This document shows positions 1 through 6,789 of a stretch of DNA of 9,520 nt, piece after piece. Source of the stretch: UBA1189 sp045660385 (GTDB taxonomy: Bacteria > Bacteroidota > Bacteroidia > Bacteroidales > Bacteroidaceae); contig JAZRDT010000082.1 of assembly GCA_045660385.1 (NCBI GenBank), positions 1-9,520 of the forward strand. The letters run 5' to 3'. Position numbers and translations under genes: made by a program. Each line of letters begins with the position of its first letter. The first letter of the stretch is position 1. The notes under the pieces were generated by a model that saw nothing but the letters and a program-made list of their open reading frames with translations, was not told where the DNA came from and made no database searches.

Positions 1-1
1 C

Positions 2-97
2 GCCGTTCGACTTGTCGATGGTAATCGTGAGAATATAAAACTAACTACTCCCTTTGATCTTACCGTAGCGCGGGCCTTAGTGTCTCAAATGGAGTAG
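2..97 (+). CDS. ispD: IspD, 2-C-methyl-D-erythritol 4-phosphate cytidylyltransferase (3' end only)
   Basis: Only the last 31 codons are present, reading in frame from base 2 to a TAG at 95-97. The translated tail contains VDGNRENIKLTTPFDL, which matches the conserved C-terminal signature of IspD (a G-x-x-x-NIK-T-P-x-D pattern) followed by a short final helix. IspD transfers CMP from CTP to 2-C-methyl-D-erythritol 4-phosphate in the cytoplasmic non-mevalonate pathway to isoprenoids. The nucleotide-binding N-terminal part lies outside the window, so the identification rests on this tail alone, but the motif is distinctive. The gene is convergent with the following U32 gene, with 85 bases between the two stop codons. 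Confidence 0.85.
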   Translation, partial: AVRLVDGNRENIKLTTPFDLTVARALVSQME

Positions 98-140
98 TCA
101 GTGTGTTCTCTGCGTGATTCTGGACAGTTATTTGTATAAA

Positions 141-178
141 CGAGATAGTCGTATCTTTACCTGTCGATGGGTATCTCG
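141..178. terminator. Possible weak terminator between convergent ispD and the U32 gene
   Basis: A 7-bp inverted repeat, CGAGATA at 141-147 and TATCTCG at 172-178, encloses a 24-base loop. A smaller alternative hairpin, AGATA/TATCT (143-147 and 152-156), uses the same left arm. On the minus strand the arm is followed by a short T-containing run. It sits where a terminator for two convergent genes is expected, but the stem is short and there is no strong U-tract, so this is a weak call. Confidence 0.3.
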
Positions 179-182
179 GTTG

Positions 183-1463
183 TTACTCTTCTATGCCTGT
201 GGGACGCATGATGTAGAGCTTGTCATTGGGGCGTATGCGGTCGGGTACTTTGAACGACACGTGCGCGCCCTTCTTTACGGTATCGACAGGCTTGAGGTTG
301 ACGCGTGCCTCGTCGAGGGTCACATACATAGCTCCCGTAGTGTGTCCTGTGATAAGGAGTTTGTCGCCTACATGTAGCTCGGCGGCCTCGACGAGGAACT
401 CAGCTACACCGATGTTGGAGAAGTAGCGGATACCTTTGCCTGCATAAATCTTACGCTCTGTGGCATTGGAGCCATAGTGGCGGGTCCACTCGCCGAGGCG
501 CTGACCTAGGTAGTAACCATTCCAGAAGCCGCGATTGAAGACGGTGCGCAAGCGCTCGTCCCACTCGTCCTTCTTCTCCTCGGTGAGCGTGCCGTCGAGG
601 TAACTGTTGATGGCTTCGTTGTAGCACTCGACCACGGTCTTCACATATTCGGGTCCGCGGGCACGGCCCTCGATCTTGAACACGCGCACACCGGCCTCCA
701 TCATCTCGTCCATGAAGCGGATGGTCTTCAGGTCCTTGGGTGACATTACGTATTTGTTGTCCACCTCGAGCTCGATGTTGCCATCGGTCTCGCTCAGGAG
801 ATGGGATGCTTCGGGCACTCTTGTGACATCGTAGCTTCGGCGGCATACCTGCATGCAGGCACCGCGGTTGGCCGAGGCGTTCAGTTCGTGCAGACTCAGA
901 TAGCACTTGCCCGATACGGCCATACACAACGCTCCGTGGCAAAACATCTCGATACGGATGAGTTCGCCCTTGGGACCGCGTATCTGCTCGTCTTGTATGG
1001 TCTTGTAGATGGCTGCCACTTGCTTGAGATTGAGTTCACGGGCGAGCACTACCACATCTGCAAAGCGGGCATAGAACTTGAGCGCTTCGGCATTGCTTAT
1101 ATTGAGCTGGGTAGAGAGGTGTACCTCCTGGCCTATGGTATTGCAGTAGTCCATTACAGCCACATCGGCAGCGATGACGGCCGAGATGCCGGCCTCGTGG
1201 GCGGCGTCGACAATGGTGCGCATGAGTGCCACATCCTCGTCGTAGATGATGGTGTTGACCGTGAGGTAGCTCTTTACACCATGCTCGTCGCATGTGGCAG
1301 CAATTTCGCGCAGGTCGTCGATGCTGAAGGTGTTGGCCGAGCGGGCACGCATGTTGAGATTTTCGATGCCGAAATAGATGCTGTCGGCACCGGCATTTAT
1401 AGCTGCAGCCAGTGACTCGCGTGAGCCTACGGGCGCCATTATTTCAAAGTCTTTACGATTCAT
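183..1463 (-). CDS. U32-family protein, probable tRNA/rRNA hydroxylation factor (TrhP/RlhA-like)
   Basis: The 426-residue product begins MNRKDFEIMAPVGS and carries the peptidase U32 family signature at about residues 172-208: EMFCHGALC, then SGKCYLS, then NRGACMQVCR. Cysteines at 175, 180, 187, 203 and 207 fit the family's conserved cluster, which is thought to bind an iron-sulfur centre. Members were once called collagenase-like peptidases, but bacterial relatives such as E. coli TrhP (YegQ) and RlhA act in prephenate-dependent hydroxylation of tRNA uridine 34 or a 23S rRNA cytidine. Length is near TrhP and well short of RlhA, so a tRNA role is the better guess. The frame stays open for 32 more codons upstream, to 1559, but that extension looks non-coding. 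The start at 1463 precedes the conserved N-terminal strand and lies four bases after a promoter-like box. Monocistronic, divergent from the SulP gene. Confidence 0.85.
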   Translation of the reverse strand: MNRKDFEIMAPVGSRESLAAAINAGADSIYFGIENLNMRARSANTFSIDDLREIAATCDEHGVKSYLTVNTIIYDEDVALMRTIVDAAHEAGISAVIAADVAVMDYCNTIGQEVHLSTQLNISNAEALKFYARFADVVVLARELNLKQVAAIYKTIQDEQIRGPKGELIRIEMFCHGALCMAVSGKCYLSLHELNASANRGACMQVCRRSYDVTRVPEASHLLSETDGNIELEVDNKYVMSPKDLKTIRFMDEMMEAGVRVFKIEGRARGPEYVKTVVECYNEAINSYLDGTLTEEKKDEWDERLRTVFNRGFWNGYYLGQRLGEWTRHYGSNATERKIYAGKGIRYFSNIGVAEFLVEAAELHVGDKLLITGHTTGAMYVTLDEARVNLKPVDTVKKGAHVSFKVPDRIRPNDKLYIMRPTGIEE

Positions 1464-1467
1464 GCTA

Positions 1468-1475
1468 CAAAAGTA
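1468..1475 (-). promoter_or_regulatory. Bacteroidota -7 promoter box for the U32 gene
   Basis: On the minus strand this reads TACTTTTG, a perfect match to the Bacteroides -7 consensus TAnnTTTG. It ends only four bases (TAGC) before the ATG of the U32 gene. No convincing -33 TTTG element lies 19-21 bases upstream. If used, transcription would begin at or very near the start codon, giving little or no 5' leader. Confidence 0.5.
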
Positions 1476-1529
1476 TATAATAATCGCCGAAAAATGTGCT
1501 TCATTGACGATGAATTGCTGAATAATTGT

Positions 1530-1537
1530 TAATTTTG
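1530..1537 (+). promoter_or_regulatory. Candidate -7 promoter box for the SulP gene
   Basis: TAATTTTG matches the TAnnTTTG consensus. A TTG at 1504-1506 could serve as the -33 element, though its 23-base spacer is slightly long. Transcription from here would give a leader of about 70 bases before the ATG at 1615. A weaker alternative box, TATATTTA at 1593-1600, lies nearer the start. A TGCAC/GTGCA inverted repeat (1536-1540 and 1549-1553) overlaps the end of the -7 box. Confidence 0.45.
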
Positions 1538-1614
1538 CACCGTTTTTTGTGCAGCACATGCACGCTGTCGATGCAATTTATTAGGTATCAGTTATATTTA
1601 AGAAATCATCTCGT

Positions 1615-3300
1615 ATGAAATTGTTTGAATTCCAACCTAAGTTGTTCTCTTGTCTCAAGAGCTACAACAAGGCTACCTTCATGTCCGACCTCATGGCCGG
1701 TATCATCGTAGGTATTGTGGCATTGCCGCTGGCCATCGCTTTCGGTATTGCTTCGGGTGTAACTCCCGAGAAGGGTATCTTCACCGCTATCATCGCGGGC
1801 TTGCTCATCTCTGTATTCGGCGGTAGCAAGGTGCAGATTGGCGGTCCCACAGGTGCATTTATCGTTATCGTCTTCGGCATCATTGCCGAGTATGGCATCG
1901 GCGGACTCACCATTGCCACCTTCATGGCGGGTATCTTCCTTATTCTAATGGGTGTGCTGCGTGTGGGAACTATCATCAAGTATATCCCTTATCCCATTAT
2001 CGTGGGCTTCACGAGCGGTATCGCGCTCACCATTTTCACTACGCAGATCAAGGACCTCTTTGGTATGCAGATTGCCGAGGTGCCTGCCGACTTCGTGAGC
2101 AAGTGGGTGGTGTACTTCCAGCACTTTGGCACCATGAACATCTGGCCCTTGCTCATCGGTGTATGCAGCATCCTCATCATCGTGTACACTCCGAAGATTA
2201 GTAAAAAGCTCCCCGGCTCGCTCGTGGCCATCATCGTGATGACCGTAGTGGCATTGCTCTTGAAGCAGTATGCCGGTGTCACCACCATCGAGACCATCGG
2301 CGACCGCTTCACCATCAACCCCGACATGCCCAAGCCCGAGGTTCCCAAGATCACTTGGGAGGTATTCACCAAGCTCATGTCGCCCGCCCTTGTCATAGCC
2401 ATGCTCGGTGCCATCGAGTCACTGCTCTCGGCTGCTGTAGCCGACGGTGTCATCGGCGACAAGCACGACAGCAACCAGGAGCTCATGGGTCAGGGTATCG
2501 CCAACATGGTGTGCTCGCTCTTCGGTGGTATCCCCGCCACAGGCGCCATCGCCCGCACCATGACCAACATCAACAACGGTGGCCGCACCCCTATCGCCGG
2601 TGTCATCCACGCCCTCGTGCTGCTACTCATCTACTTCTTCCTAATGCCTTTGGCCAAGTATATCCCCATGTCGTGCCTGGCAGGTATCCTTGTAGTGGTA
2701 TCATACAACATGAGCGAATGGCGCAGCTTCAAGGCTATCTTGAAGAACCCCAAGAGCGATATCGTTGTGTTGCTCGTGACCTTCTTCCTCACCGTAATCT
2801 TCGACCTCACCATCGCTATTGAGGTCGGTATCCTTATTGCTTGCTTGCTCTTCATGCGCCGCATGTCTGAGGTTACCAATGTATCGGTGGAGACAAGTGA
2901 GATTGACCTCAGTGCCGATAGCGACCTGCCCGATAATATAGAGCATCTCATCATTCCCGACCGTGTGGAGGTGTACGAAATCAATGGCCCCTACTTCTTT
3001 GGTGTTGCCAACCGCTTCGAGGAGGTGATGAACGATATGGGCAGTATCCCCGCAGTGCGCGTCATCCGCATGCGTAAGGTTTCCTTCATCGACTCTACCG
3101 GTGTGCATAACCTGACCAACCTGTGCGAAAAGTGTCTTAAGAAAGATGTGCACATCGTGCTCTCAGGTGTCAATCCGAAGGTAATGGAGGTGCTCACCAA
3201 GGCCGGATTCGACAAACTCATTGGCAAGGAGAATATCTGCAGTCACATCACCATTGCGTTGGAACGCTCTAAGGAATTGGCTGCCGGACTTGCAAAGTAA
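1615..3300 (+). CDS. SulP-family anion transporter with C-terminal STAS domain
   Basis: The 561-residue protein has a multi-helix membrane region (about residues 25-415) followed by a cytoplasmic STAS domain (about 448-556). The N-terminal block DLMAGIIVGIVALPLAIAFG and then QIGGPTGAF (74-82) is the SulP signature. A conserved Glu in GAIESLLSA (E268) and the segment SLFGGIPATGAIARTMTNIN (301-320) fit the core substrate-site helices. The STAS domain carries the typical FIDSTG loop (491-496). SulP proteins move sulfate, bicarbonate, dicarboxylates or other anions with protons or sodium. No carbonic anhydrase or sulfate-assimilation gene lies nearby, so the substrate cannot be assigned. Length and architecture are complete. 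The gene is monocistronic, with a divergent promoter upstream and a strong terminator 16 bases downstream. Confidence 0.92.
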   Translation: MKLFEFQPKLFSCLKSYNKATFMSDLMAGIIVGIVALPLAIAFGIASGVTPEKGIFTAIIAGLLISVFGGSKVQIGGPTGAFIVIVFGIIAEYGIGGLTIATFMAGIFLILMGVLRVGTIIKYIPYPIIVGFTSGIALTIFTTQIKDLFGMQIAEVPADFVSKWVVYFQHFGTMNIWPLLIGVCSILIIVYTPKISKKLPGSLVAIIVMTVVALLLKQYAGVTTIETIGDRFTINPDMPKPEVPKITWEVFTKLMSPALVIAMLGAIESLLSAAVADGVIGDKHDSNQELMGQGIANMVCSLFGGIPATGAIARTMTNINNGGRTPIAGVIHALVLLLIYFFLMPLAKYIPMSCLAGILVVVSYNMSEWRSFKAILKNPKSDIVVLLVTFFLTVIFDLTIAIEVGILIACLLFMRRMSEVTNVSVETSEIDLSADSDLPDNIEHLIIPDRVEVYEINGPYFFGVANRFEEVMNDMGSIPAVRVIRMRKVSFIDSTGVHNLTNLCEKCLKKDVHIVLSGVNPKVMEVLTKAGFDKLIGKENICSHITIALERSKELAAGLAK

Positions 3301-3316
3301 AAGGCATCAAAAACAT

Positions 3317-3360
3317 AAAGGTAAAGAGGCTTCAGAACCCTGAAGCCTCTTTACCTTTTA
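3317..3360. terminator. Bidirectional intrinsic terminator between SulP and pdxB
   Basis: A perfect 19-bp inverted repeat (3317-3335 and 3340-3358) with a four-base AACC loop is followed on the plus strand by TTTTA. On the minus strand the right arm of the stem is followed by ATGTTTTT. It lies between two convergent stop codons (3300 and 3370) and can serve both genes. Confidence 0.92.
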
Positions 3361-3369
3361 TAGCAGACA

Positions 3370-4410
3370 TCATCCACGATGGATGCCGTAGGCCGTCTCT
3401 TCGCGGCGATGGGGATAGTTGCCGCGCAACCACTCGAAATCTCCGGGGTGTGCCTTCAAGGCGTTGCTGTCGTTGTGTGGATTGTATATCTGGAGCAGGG
3501 CATCTTCGATGTCTCCATCCAGTGTAACGGGACTTGTGGGGGCAGGTGGCACAATTTTCGGCACTGCGCCAAGGGCAAAATGGCGTGCCAATGCTTCGAG
3601 CGACATGCGTGTAGCTGTGGCCTTTCCGTCGGCCGAGTAGCCGGCAATGTGGGGTGTGCCAAGGTAACAGCGGTCGAGCAGCGTGAGGTCTATGTCGGGC
3701 TCATGTTCCCATACATCGATAATGCATTGTGCGATGTGTTGTTCGTCGAGCGCCTGAAGTAATGCTGCGGTGTTGGTGGTCTCTCCGCGTGAGGTGTTGA
3801 TGAAATAGGGCTTGCGCTCAAGGCTGGCAAAGAAGTCGCCATCGGCCAGATGCCATGTGCGGTAGGGACCATCGTGTGTGAGCGGGGTGTGTAGTGTGAT
3901 GATATCGGCCTCGCGGGCAATATCGGACAGAGAAACAAAGCCCTCCTCGCCTTGTTTCGCGCGGGGCGGGTCGCACAGGAGTACGCGCAAGCCCCATGTG
4001 GCGGCCATACGGGCTACAAGCGTGCCAACGTGGCCTACGCCAACAATACCAATGGTGCTTGAGGATAATGTCAAACCGCGCTCGCGCTGCAGCAGAAGTA
4101 GCACCGATTGCACGTATTGGCACACCGATGCAGCATTGCAACCCGGAGCATTGGTCCAATGGATGTTATGAGCGGCGCAGTAGGCCGTGTCGATATGGTC
4201 GTATCCAATGGTGGCGGTAGCTATGAACTGGACGCGGCTTCCATTGAGCAGGTTGGCATCGCAGCGGGTGCGGGTGCGTACGATGAGCGCATCGGCATCG
4301 TGCACCAGAGCAGCATCAATGTGTGCGCCAGGCGCATATACGGAATCTACACCCATTGCCTCCAAGGCTTCGCGGATGTAGGGAATCTTATCGTCTACAA
4401 CTACTTTCAT
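3370..4410 (-). CDS. pdxB: Erythronate-4-phosphate dehydrogenase
   Basis: The 346-residue protein belongs to the D-isomer-specific 2-hydroxyacid dehydrogenases and fits PdxB. PdxB oxidises 4-phospho-D-erythronate to 2-oxo-3-hydroxy-4-phosphobutanoate in the DXP-dependent pathway to pyridoxal 5'-phosphate. The N-terminal strand MKVVVDDKIPY and the segment ATATIGYDHID (64-74) are characteristic of PdxB. The NAD-binding loop GVGHVG is at 124-129. The catalytic triad is visible as Arg208 in NTSRG, Glu237 in WEHEP and His254 in GTPHIAGYS, the numbering I recall for the E. coli enzyme. The C-terminal 60 residues match the PdxB-specific dimerisation extension in position but are weakly conserved to my eye. 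The start codon lies inside the end of the upstream WbqC-like gene, so the two are almost certainly co-transcribed. There is no Shine-Dalgarno sequence. Confidence 0.93.
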   Translation of the reverse strand: MKVVVDDKIPYIREALEAMGVDSVYAPGAHIDAALVHDADALIVRTRTRCDANLLNGSRVQFIATATIGYDHIDTAYCAAHNIHWTNAPGCNAASVCQYVQSVLLLLQRERGLTLSSSTIGIVGVGHVGTLVARMAATWGLRVLLCDPPRAKQGEEGFVSLSDIAREADIITLHTPLTHDGPYRTWHLADGDFFASLERKPYFINTSRGETTNTAALLQALDEQHIAQCIIDVWEHEPDIDLTLLDRCYLGTPHIAGYSADGKATATRMSLEALARHFALGAVPKIVPPAPTSPVTLDGDIEDALLQIYNPHNDSNALKAHPGDFEWLRGNYPHRREETAYGIHRG

Positions 4411-5020
4411 TTAATACCAATATGCTTTCGGGACCCATGTTGAACAGGAGGTCGGCAATGCTCATGTTGGGCATGAATCCATGTTTTTCCTTAAATACTT
4501 GATAATACTCTCTTGGGATAAAGGCAGCATCGGTGTTCCATGCATGCTTGGGATGGATGCATTCGCGCAGGTCGAGGGTCGGGGATGAACTACCATACTC
4601 TGTGGTGCGCTGCAAGGGAGTGTCGATACCAATAAGTTGGCACATGAGGTGTGTGAGTTCGAGGTTGAAGTCATATAGGTACTCATACTTTTTCTCGTAG
4701 AAGGGGCGCAGGTCGTCCTCATAGTAGAGGAAGAAGGGGGTGTGGCGATAGGCGGCCTCCAAAGCGTTCCAATGGCGGTGGCGCCAATTTCCATGGTCGC
4801 TGATACGGATGTCACGCATCAGGCACTTGCCCTCAGCCGTTTTCTCGGTGGGGATGGTGAGAGCCAGCGGACCATTGGCATCCACTATTATGCAGCGGTT
4901 GCGGTAGGTCTGCTTGCTATAGTTGTCGCATGCCTCGATATAGGCTGTGCCATTGCACTGCTGCAATTTTGTATAATATTGTATGGGGGCCAAATAGGCC
5001 GATGAGAGGAGTATGTCCAT
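4388..5020 (-). CDS. WbqC-like family protein
   Basis: The 210-residue product matches the WbqC-like family. The N-terminus SSAYLAPIQYYTKL (6-19) is the family's opening motif. It is followed by CDNYSKQTYRNRCII (31-45), a basic block with KQTYRNR that I consider diagnostic, then LTIPTEK (54-60) and ISDHGNWRHRHWNALEAAYR (73-92). No signal peptide or membrane segment is visible, so it should be cytoplasmic. The family is named from O-antigen gene clusters, but its reaction is not established to my knowledge, and no polysaccharide genes are nearby. It is the first gene of a two-gene unit with pdxB, which it overlaps by 23 bases. A well-formed promoter lies about 45 bases upstream of its ATG. Confidence 0.85.
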   Translation of the reverse strand: MDILLSSAYLAPIQYYTKLQQCNGTAYIEACDNYSKQTYRNRCIIVDANGPLALTIPTEKTAEGKCLMRDIRISDHGNWRHRHWNALEAAYRHTPFFLYYEDDLRPFYEKKYEYLYDFNLELTHLMCQLIGIDTPLQRTTEYGSSSPTLDLRECIHPKHAWNTDAAFIPREYYQVFKEKHGFMPNMSIADLLFNMGPESILVLNESSCRR

Positions 5021-5063
5021 ATTCGTACCTAAGATCTATGGTAGGGGATCCACTATTTTTATG

Positions 5064-5094
5064 CAAATGTAATGGTTTATCTCCAACAGGACAA
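5064..5094 (-). promoter_or_regulatory. Promoter for the wbqC-like/pdxB operon
   Basis: On the minus strand a TTG at 5094-5092 (-33 element) is followed after 20 bases by TACATTTG at 5071-5064, a perfect -7 box. The predicted leader is about 35-40 bases. This is the best-formed promoter in the window, with both elements at the expected spacing. Confidence 0.65.
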
Positions 5095-5189
5095 CAGAAG
5101 GCGGACTTTTTCCATGCCCGCTATCTGATGGAAACCTCACAAAAACCTTAAAACTTGCAAAACAGACCTAAAATGTGGAAGATTATCCG

Positions 5190-5197
5190 TACATTTG
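5190..5197 (+). promoter_or_regulatory. -7 promoter box for the DUF4294 gene
   Basis: TACATTTG matches TAnnTTTG exactly and ends four bases (TCGT) before the chosen ATG at 5202. No clear -33 TTG lies 19-21 bases upstream. The box also argues against the longer reading frame starting at 5175, because that start would sit upstream of the promoter. Confidence 0.5.
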
Positions 5198-5201
5198 TCG
5201 T

Positions 5202-5798
5202 ATGAAATGGATTGTAGGCCTAAAAATATGGGTAATTTTGATGCTGTGTGCATGTACGGGTGTGCAGGCACAGAGTTATAGAAAGCAGGTGGTGCTGCCC
5301 ATGGAGGTGTACGAGGGCGACACAATCCCTGTGATACACATGCGCGACGTCTACATCTATGAACGGATGAAGTTCAAGAACCGTCGTCAGGAGCGCTACT
5401 ATTGGCGTACGGTGCGTGATGTGAAGAAGACATTGCCTATCGCCCGGGAGGTGCGCGGCATCATCATCGAGACGTACGAATATCTGCTCACCTTACCCGA
5501 TGAGCATGCCCGCGAAAAGCACCTCGCCGCGGTGGAGAAGGGATTGATGGCACAGTATACACCCCGCATGAGGCAACTCACACTCAGTCAAGGAAAGATG
5601 CTTATTAAACTCATTGACCGCGAATGCGAGCAAACGGGCTACGAGCTCATACGCGTGTTTATGGGCAATGTGAAAGCGGGTTTCTACCAGGCCTTTGCAG
5701 CACTCTTCGGTGCCAGTCTGAAGAGAGGGTACGACCCCGACGGCGCTGATGCGGAAATAGAGGAAATCATCTTCTGGATAGAGCAGGGGCAGCTATAA
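5202..5798 (+). CDS. DUF4294 family exported protein
   Basis: The 198-residue protein (from ATG 5202) fits DUF4294, a Bacteroidota family of unknown function. Residues 1-23 form a signal peptide with a hydrophobic core and a likely signal peptidase I site after VQA, so the mature protein begins QSYRKQ. An alternative lipobox reading, LCAC with Cys18, is possible but has an unusual Cys at the -2 position. The conserved parts are RYYWRTVRDVKKTLPIA (65-81), LTLSQGKMLIKLIDRECEQ (126-144) and RGYDPDGADAEIEEII (175-190). It is mostly helical and rich in charged residues, with no recognised catalytic site. I reject the upstream ATG at 5175 because its nine extra residues break the signal peptide and precede the -7 box. 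A single gene between divergent wbqC and kduI, which has its own promoter. Confidence 0.85.
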   Translation: MKWIVGLKIWVILMLCACTGVQAQSYRKQVVLPMEVYEGDTIPVIHMRDVYIYERMKFKNRRQERYYWRTVRDVKKTLPIAREVRGIIIETYEYLLTLPDEHAREKHLAAVEKGLMAQYTPRMRQLTLSQGKMLIKLIDRECEQTGYELIRVFMGNVKAGFYQAFAALFGASLKRGYDPDGADAEIEEIIFWIEQGQL

Positions 5799-5826
5799 AA
5801 CATTATAAAGGAATAGAAAAGCACTA

Positions 5827-5863
5827 TTTTTTGGCGGTTTATAGAAAATTTCTTGTAACTTTG
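5827..5863 (+). promoter_or_regulatory. Promoter for the kduI-kduD-DUF4861 unit
   Basis: TAACTTTG at 5856-5863 is a perfect -7 box. A T-rich TTTTTTG at 5827-5833 lies 22 bases upstream as the likely -33 element. The predicted leader runs about 45 bases to the ATG at 5913. I see no obvious operator repeat around it. No comparable TAnnTTTG box precedes kduD or the DUF4861 gene, so this promoter probably drives all three. Confidence 0.6.
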
Positions 5864-5912
5864 CAGAGATACACAAGGCAAAACCAATTATAAATCATAT
5901 AAAAGTGAAGCT

Positions 5913-6755
5913 ATGAAAACAAATTATGAAGTTCGTTATGCTGCACATCCCGAAGATGCGAAGAACTACGATACCAAGCGTATCCGTCGCGACTTCCTCA
6001 TTGAGAAGGTGTTTGCAGCCGATGAAGTGAACATGGTGTACTCAATGTACGATCGTATGGTAGTGGGCGGTGCAATGCCCGTACAAGAAGCATTGAAACT
6101 TGAGGCTATTGATCCGCTGAAGGCTCCCTTCTTCACCACACGTCGTGAGATCGGTATGTTCAACGTAGGTGGCCCTGGCATCGTGAAGGCTGGCGACGAA
6201 ACCTTCGAACTCGACTATAAGGAGGCACTTTACATTGGTTCGGGCGACCGCGATGTCATCTTCGAGAGCAAGGACCCCCAGAACCCCGCCAAGTTCTACT
6301 TCAACTCATGCACAGCACACCGCAACTATCCAAACAAGAAGGTGACTAAGGCCGATGCTGTAGTAGCACACATGGGTTCGCTCGAGGGTTCTAACGACCG
6401 TAACATCAATAAGATGCTTGTCAACCAAGTGTTCCCAACCTGTCAGATTCAAATGGGTATGACCGAGCTCGCCCCCGGTAGCGTATGGAACACCATGCCT
6501 GCACACGTTCACAGCCGTCGTATGGAGGCTTACTTCTATTTCGAGGTGCCCGAGGAGCATGCAGTATGTCACTTCATGGGCGAGGTAGATGAGACACGCC
6601 ACATCTGGATGAAGGGTGACCAGGCTGTACTCTCTCCCGAGTGGTCAATCCATAGCGCTGCTGCCACACATAACTACACCTTCATCTGGGGTATGGGTGG
6701 TGAGAACCTTGACTATGGCGATCAGGATTTCTCATTGATCACAGATCTGAAATAA
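5913..6755 (+). CDS. kduI: 5-dehydro-4-deoxy-D-glucuronate isomerase
   Basis: The 280-residue protein is KduI, a cytoplasmic zinc-dependent cupin that isomerises 5-keto-4-deoxyuronate to 3-deoxy-D-glycero-2,5-hexodiulosonate. That is the first step in using unsaturated uronates released from pectin or other uronate polymers. The zinc ligands are visible as His198, His200 and Glu205 in PAHVHSRRMEAY and His247 in WSIHSAA, two residues later than my recollection of the E. coli numbering (196, 198, 203, 245). Other family blocks are RYAAHPEDAKNYDT near the N-terminus and GGENLDYGDQDF near the C-terminus. Length is normal (E. coli about 278). It is the first gene of a unit with kduD, whose product performs the next reaction. 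No Shine-Dalgarno sequence is present. Confidence 0.96.
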   Translation: MKTNYEVRYAAHPEDAKNYDTKRIRRDFLIEKVFAADEVNMVYSMYDRMVVGGAMPVQEALKLEAIDPLKAPFFTTRREIGMFNVGGPGIVKAGDETFELDYKEALYIGSGDRDVIFESKDPQNPAKFYFNSCTAHRNYPNKKVTKADAVVAHMGSLEGSNDRNINKMLVNQVFPTCQIQMGMTELAPGSVWNTMPAHVHSRRMEAYFYFEVPEEHAVCHFMGEVDETRHIWMKGDQAVLSPEWSIHSAAATHNYTFIWGMGGENLDYGDQDFSLITDLK

Positions 6756-6760
6756 ACTTG

Positions 6761-6784
6761 TAATTCATAACTCATAATTCATAA
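6761..6784. repeat. Short AT-rich direct repeat (TAATTCATAA type) between kduI and kduD
   Basis: TAATTCATAA at 6761-6770 is followed by TCATAATTCATAA at 6772-6784, so the unit TCATAA occurs three times. The same words recur, partly inverted, in the gap after kduD. They fill nearly all of the 34-base spacer and end six bases before the kduD start. Confidence 0.6.
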
Positions 6785-6789
6785 CAGAA

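Noticed and set aside
801..1415. A 204-codon open frame on the plus strand
   Set aside because: It lies entirely antisense to the well-supported U32 gene, resembles no family, and arises from the codon bias of the opposite strand.
1464..1559. A 32-codon N-terminal extension of the U32 gene
   Set aside because: The extra residues do not look like the family, and the conserved N-terminus starts at 1463, next to a -7 box that would lie inside the extension.
2355..2822. A 155-codon open frame inside the SulP gene
   Set aside because: It is a +1-type shadow frame of the SulP coding sequence with a His/Arg-rich, low-information translation.
5175..5201. A nine-codon upstream start for the DUF4294 gene
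   Set aside because: It would place the TAnnTTTG box inside the coding region and put polar residues ahead of a clean signal peptide starting at 5202.
5812..5832. A possible terminator after the DUF4294 gene (AATAG/CTATT hairpin followed by T's)
   Set aside because: The stem is only five A/T-rich pairs, and the T-run is better explained as part of the -33 region of the kduI promoter.
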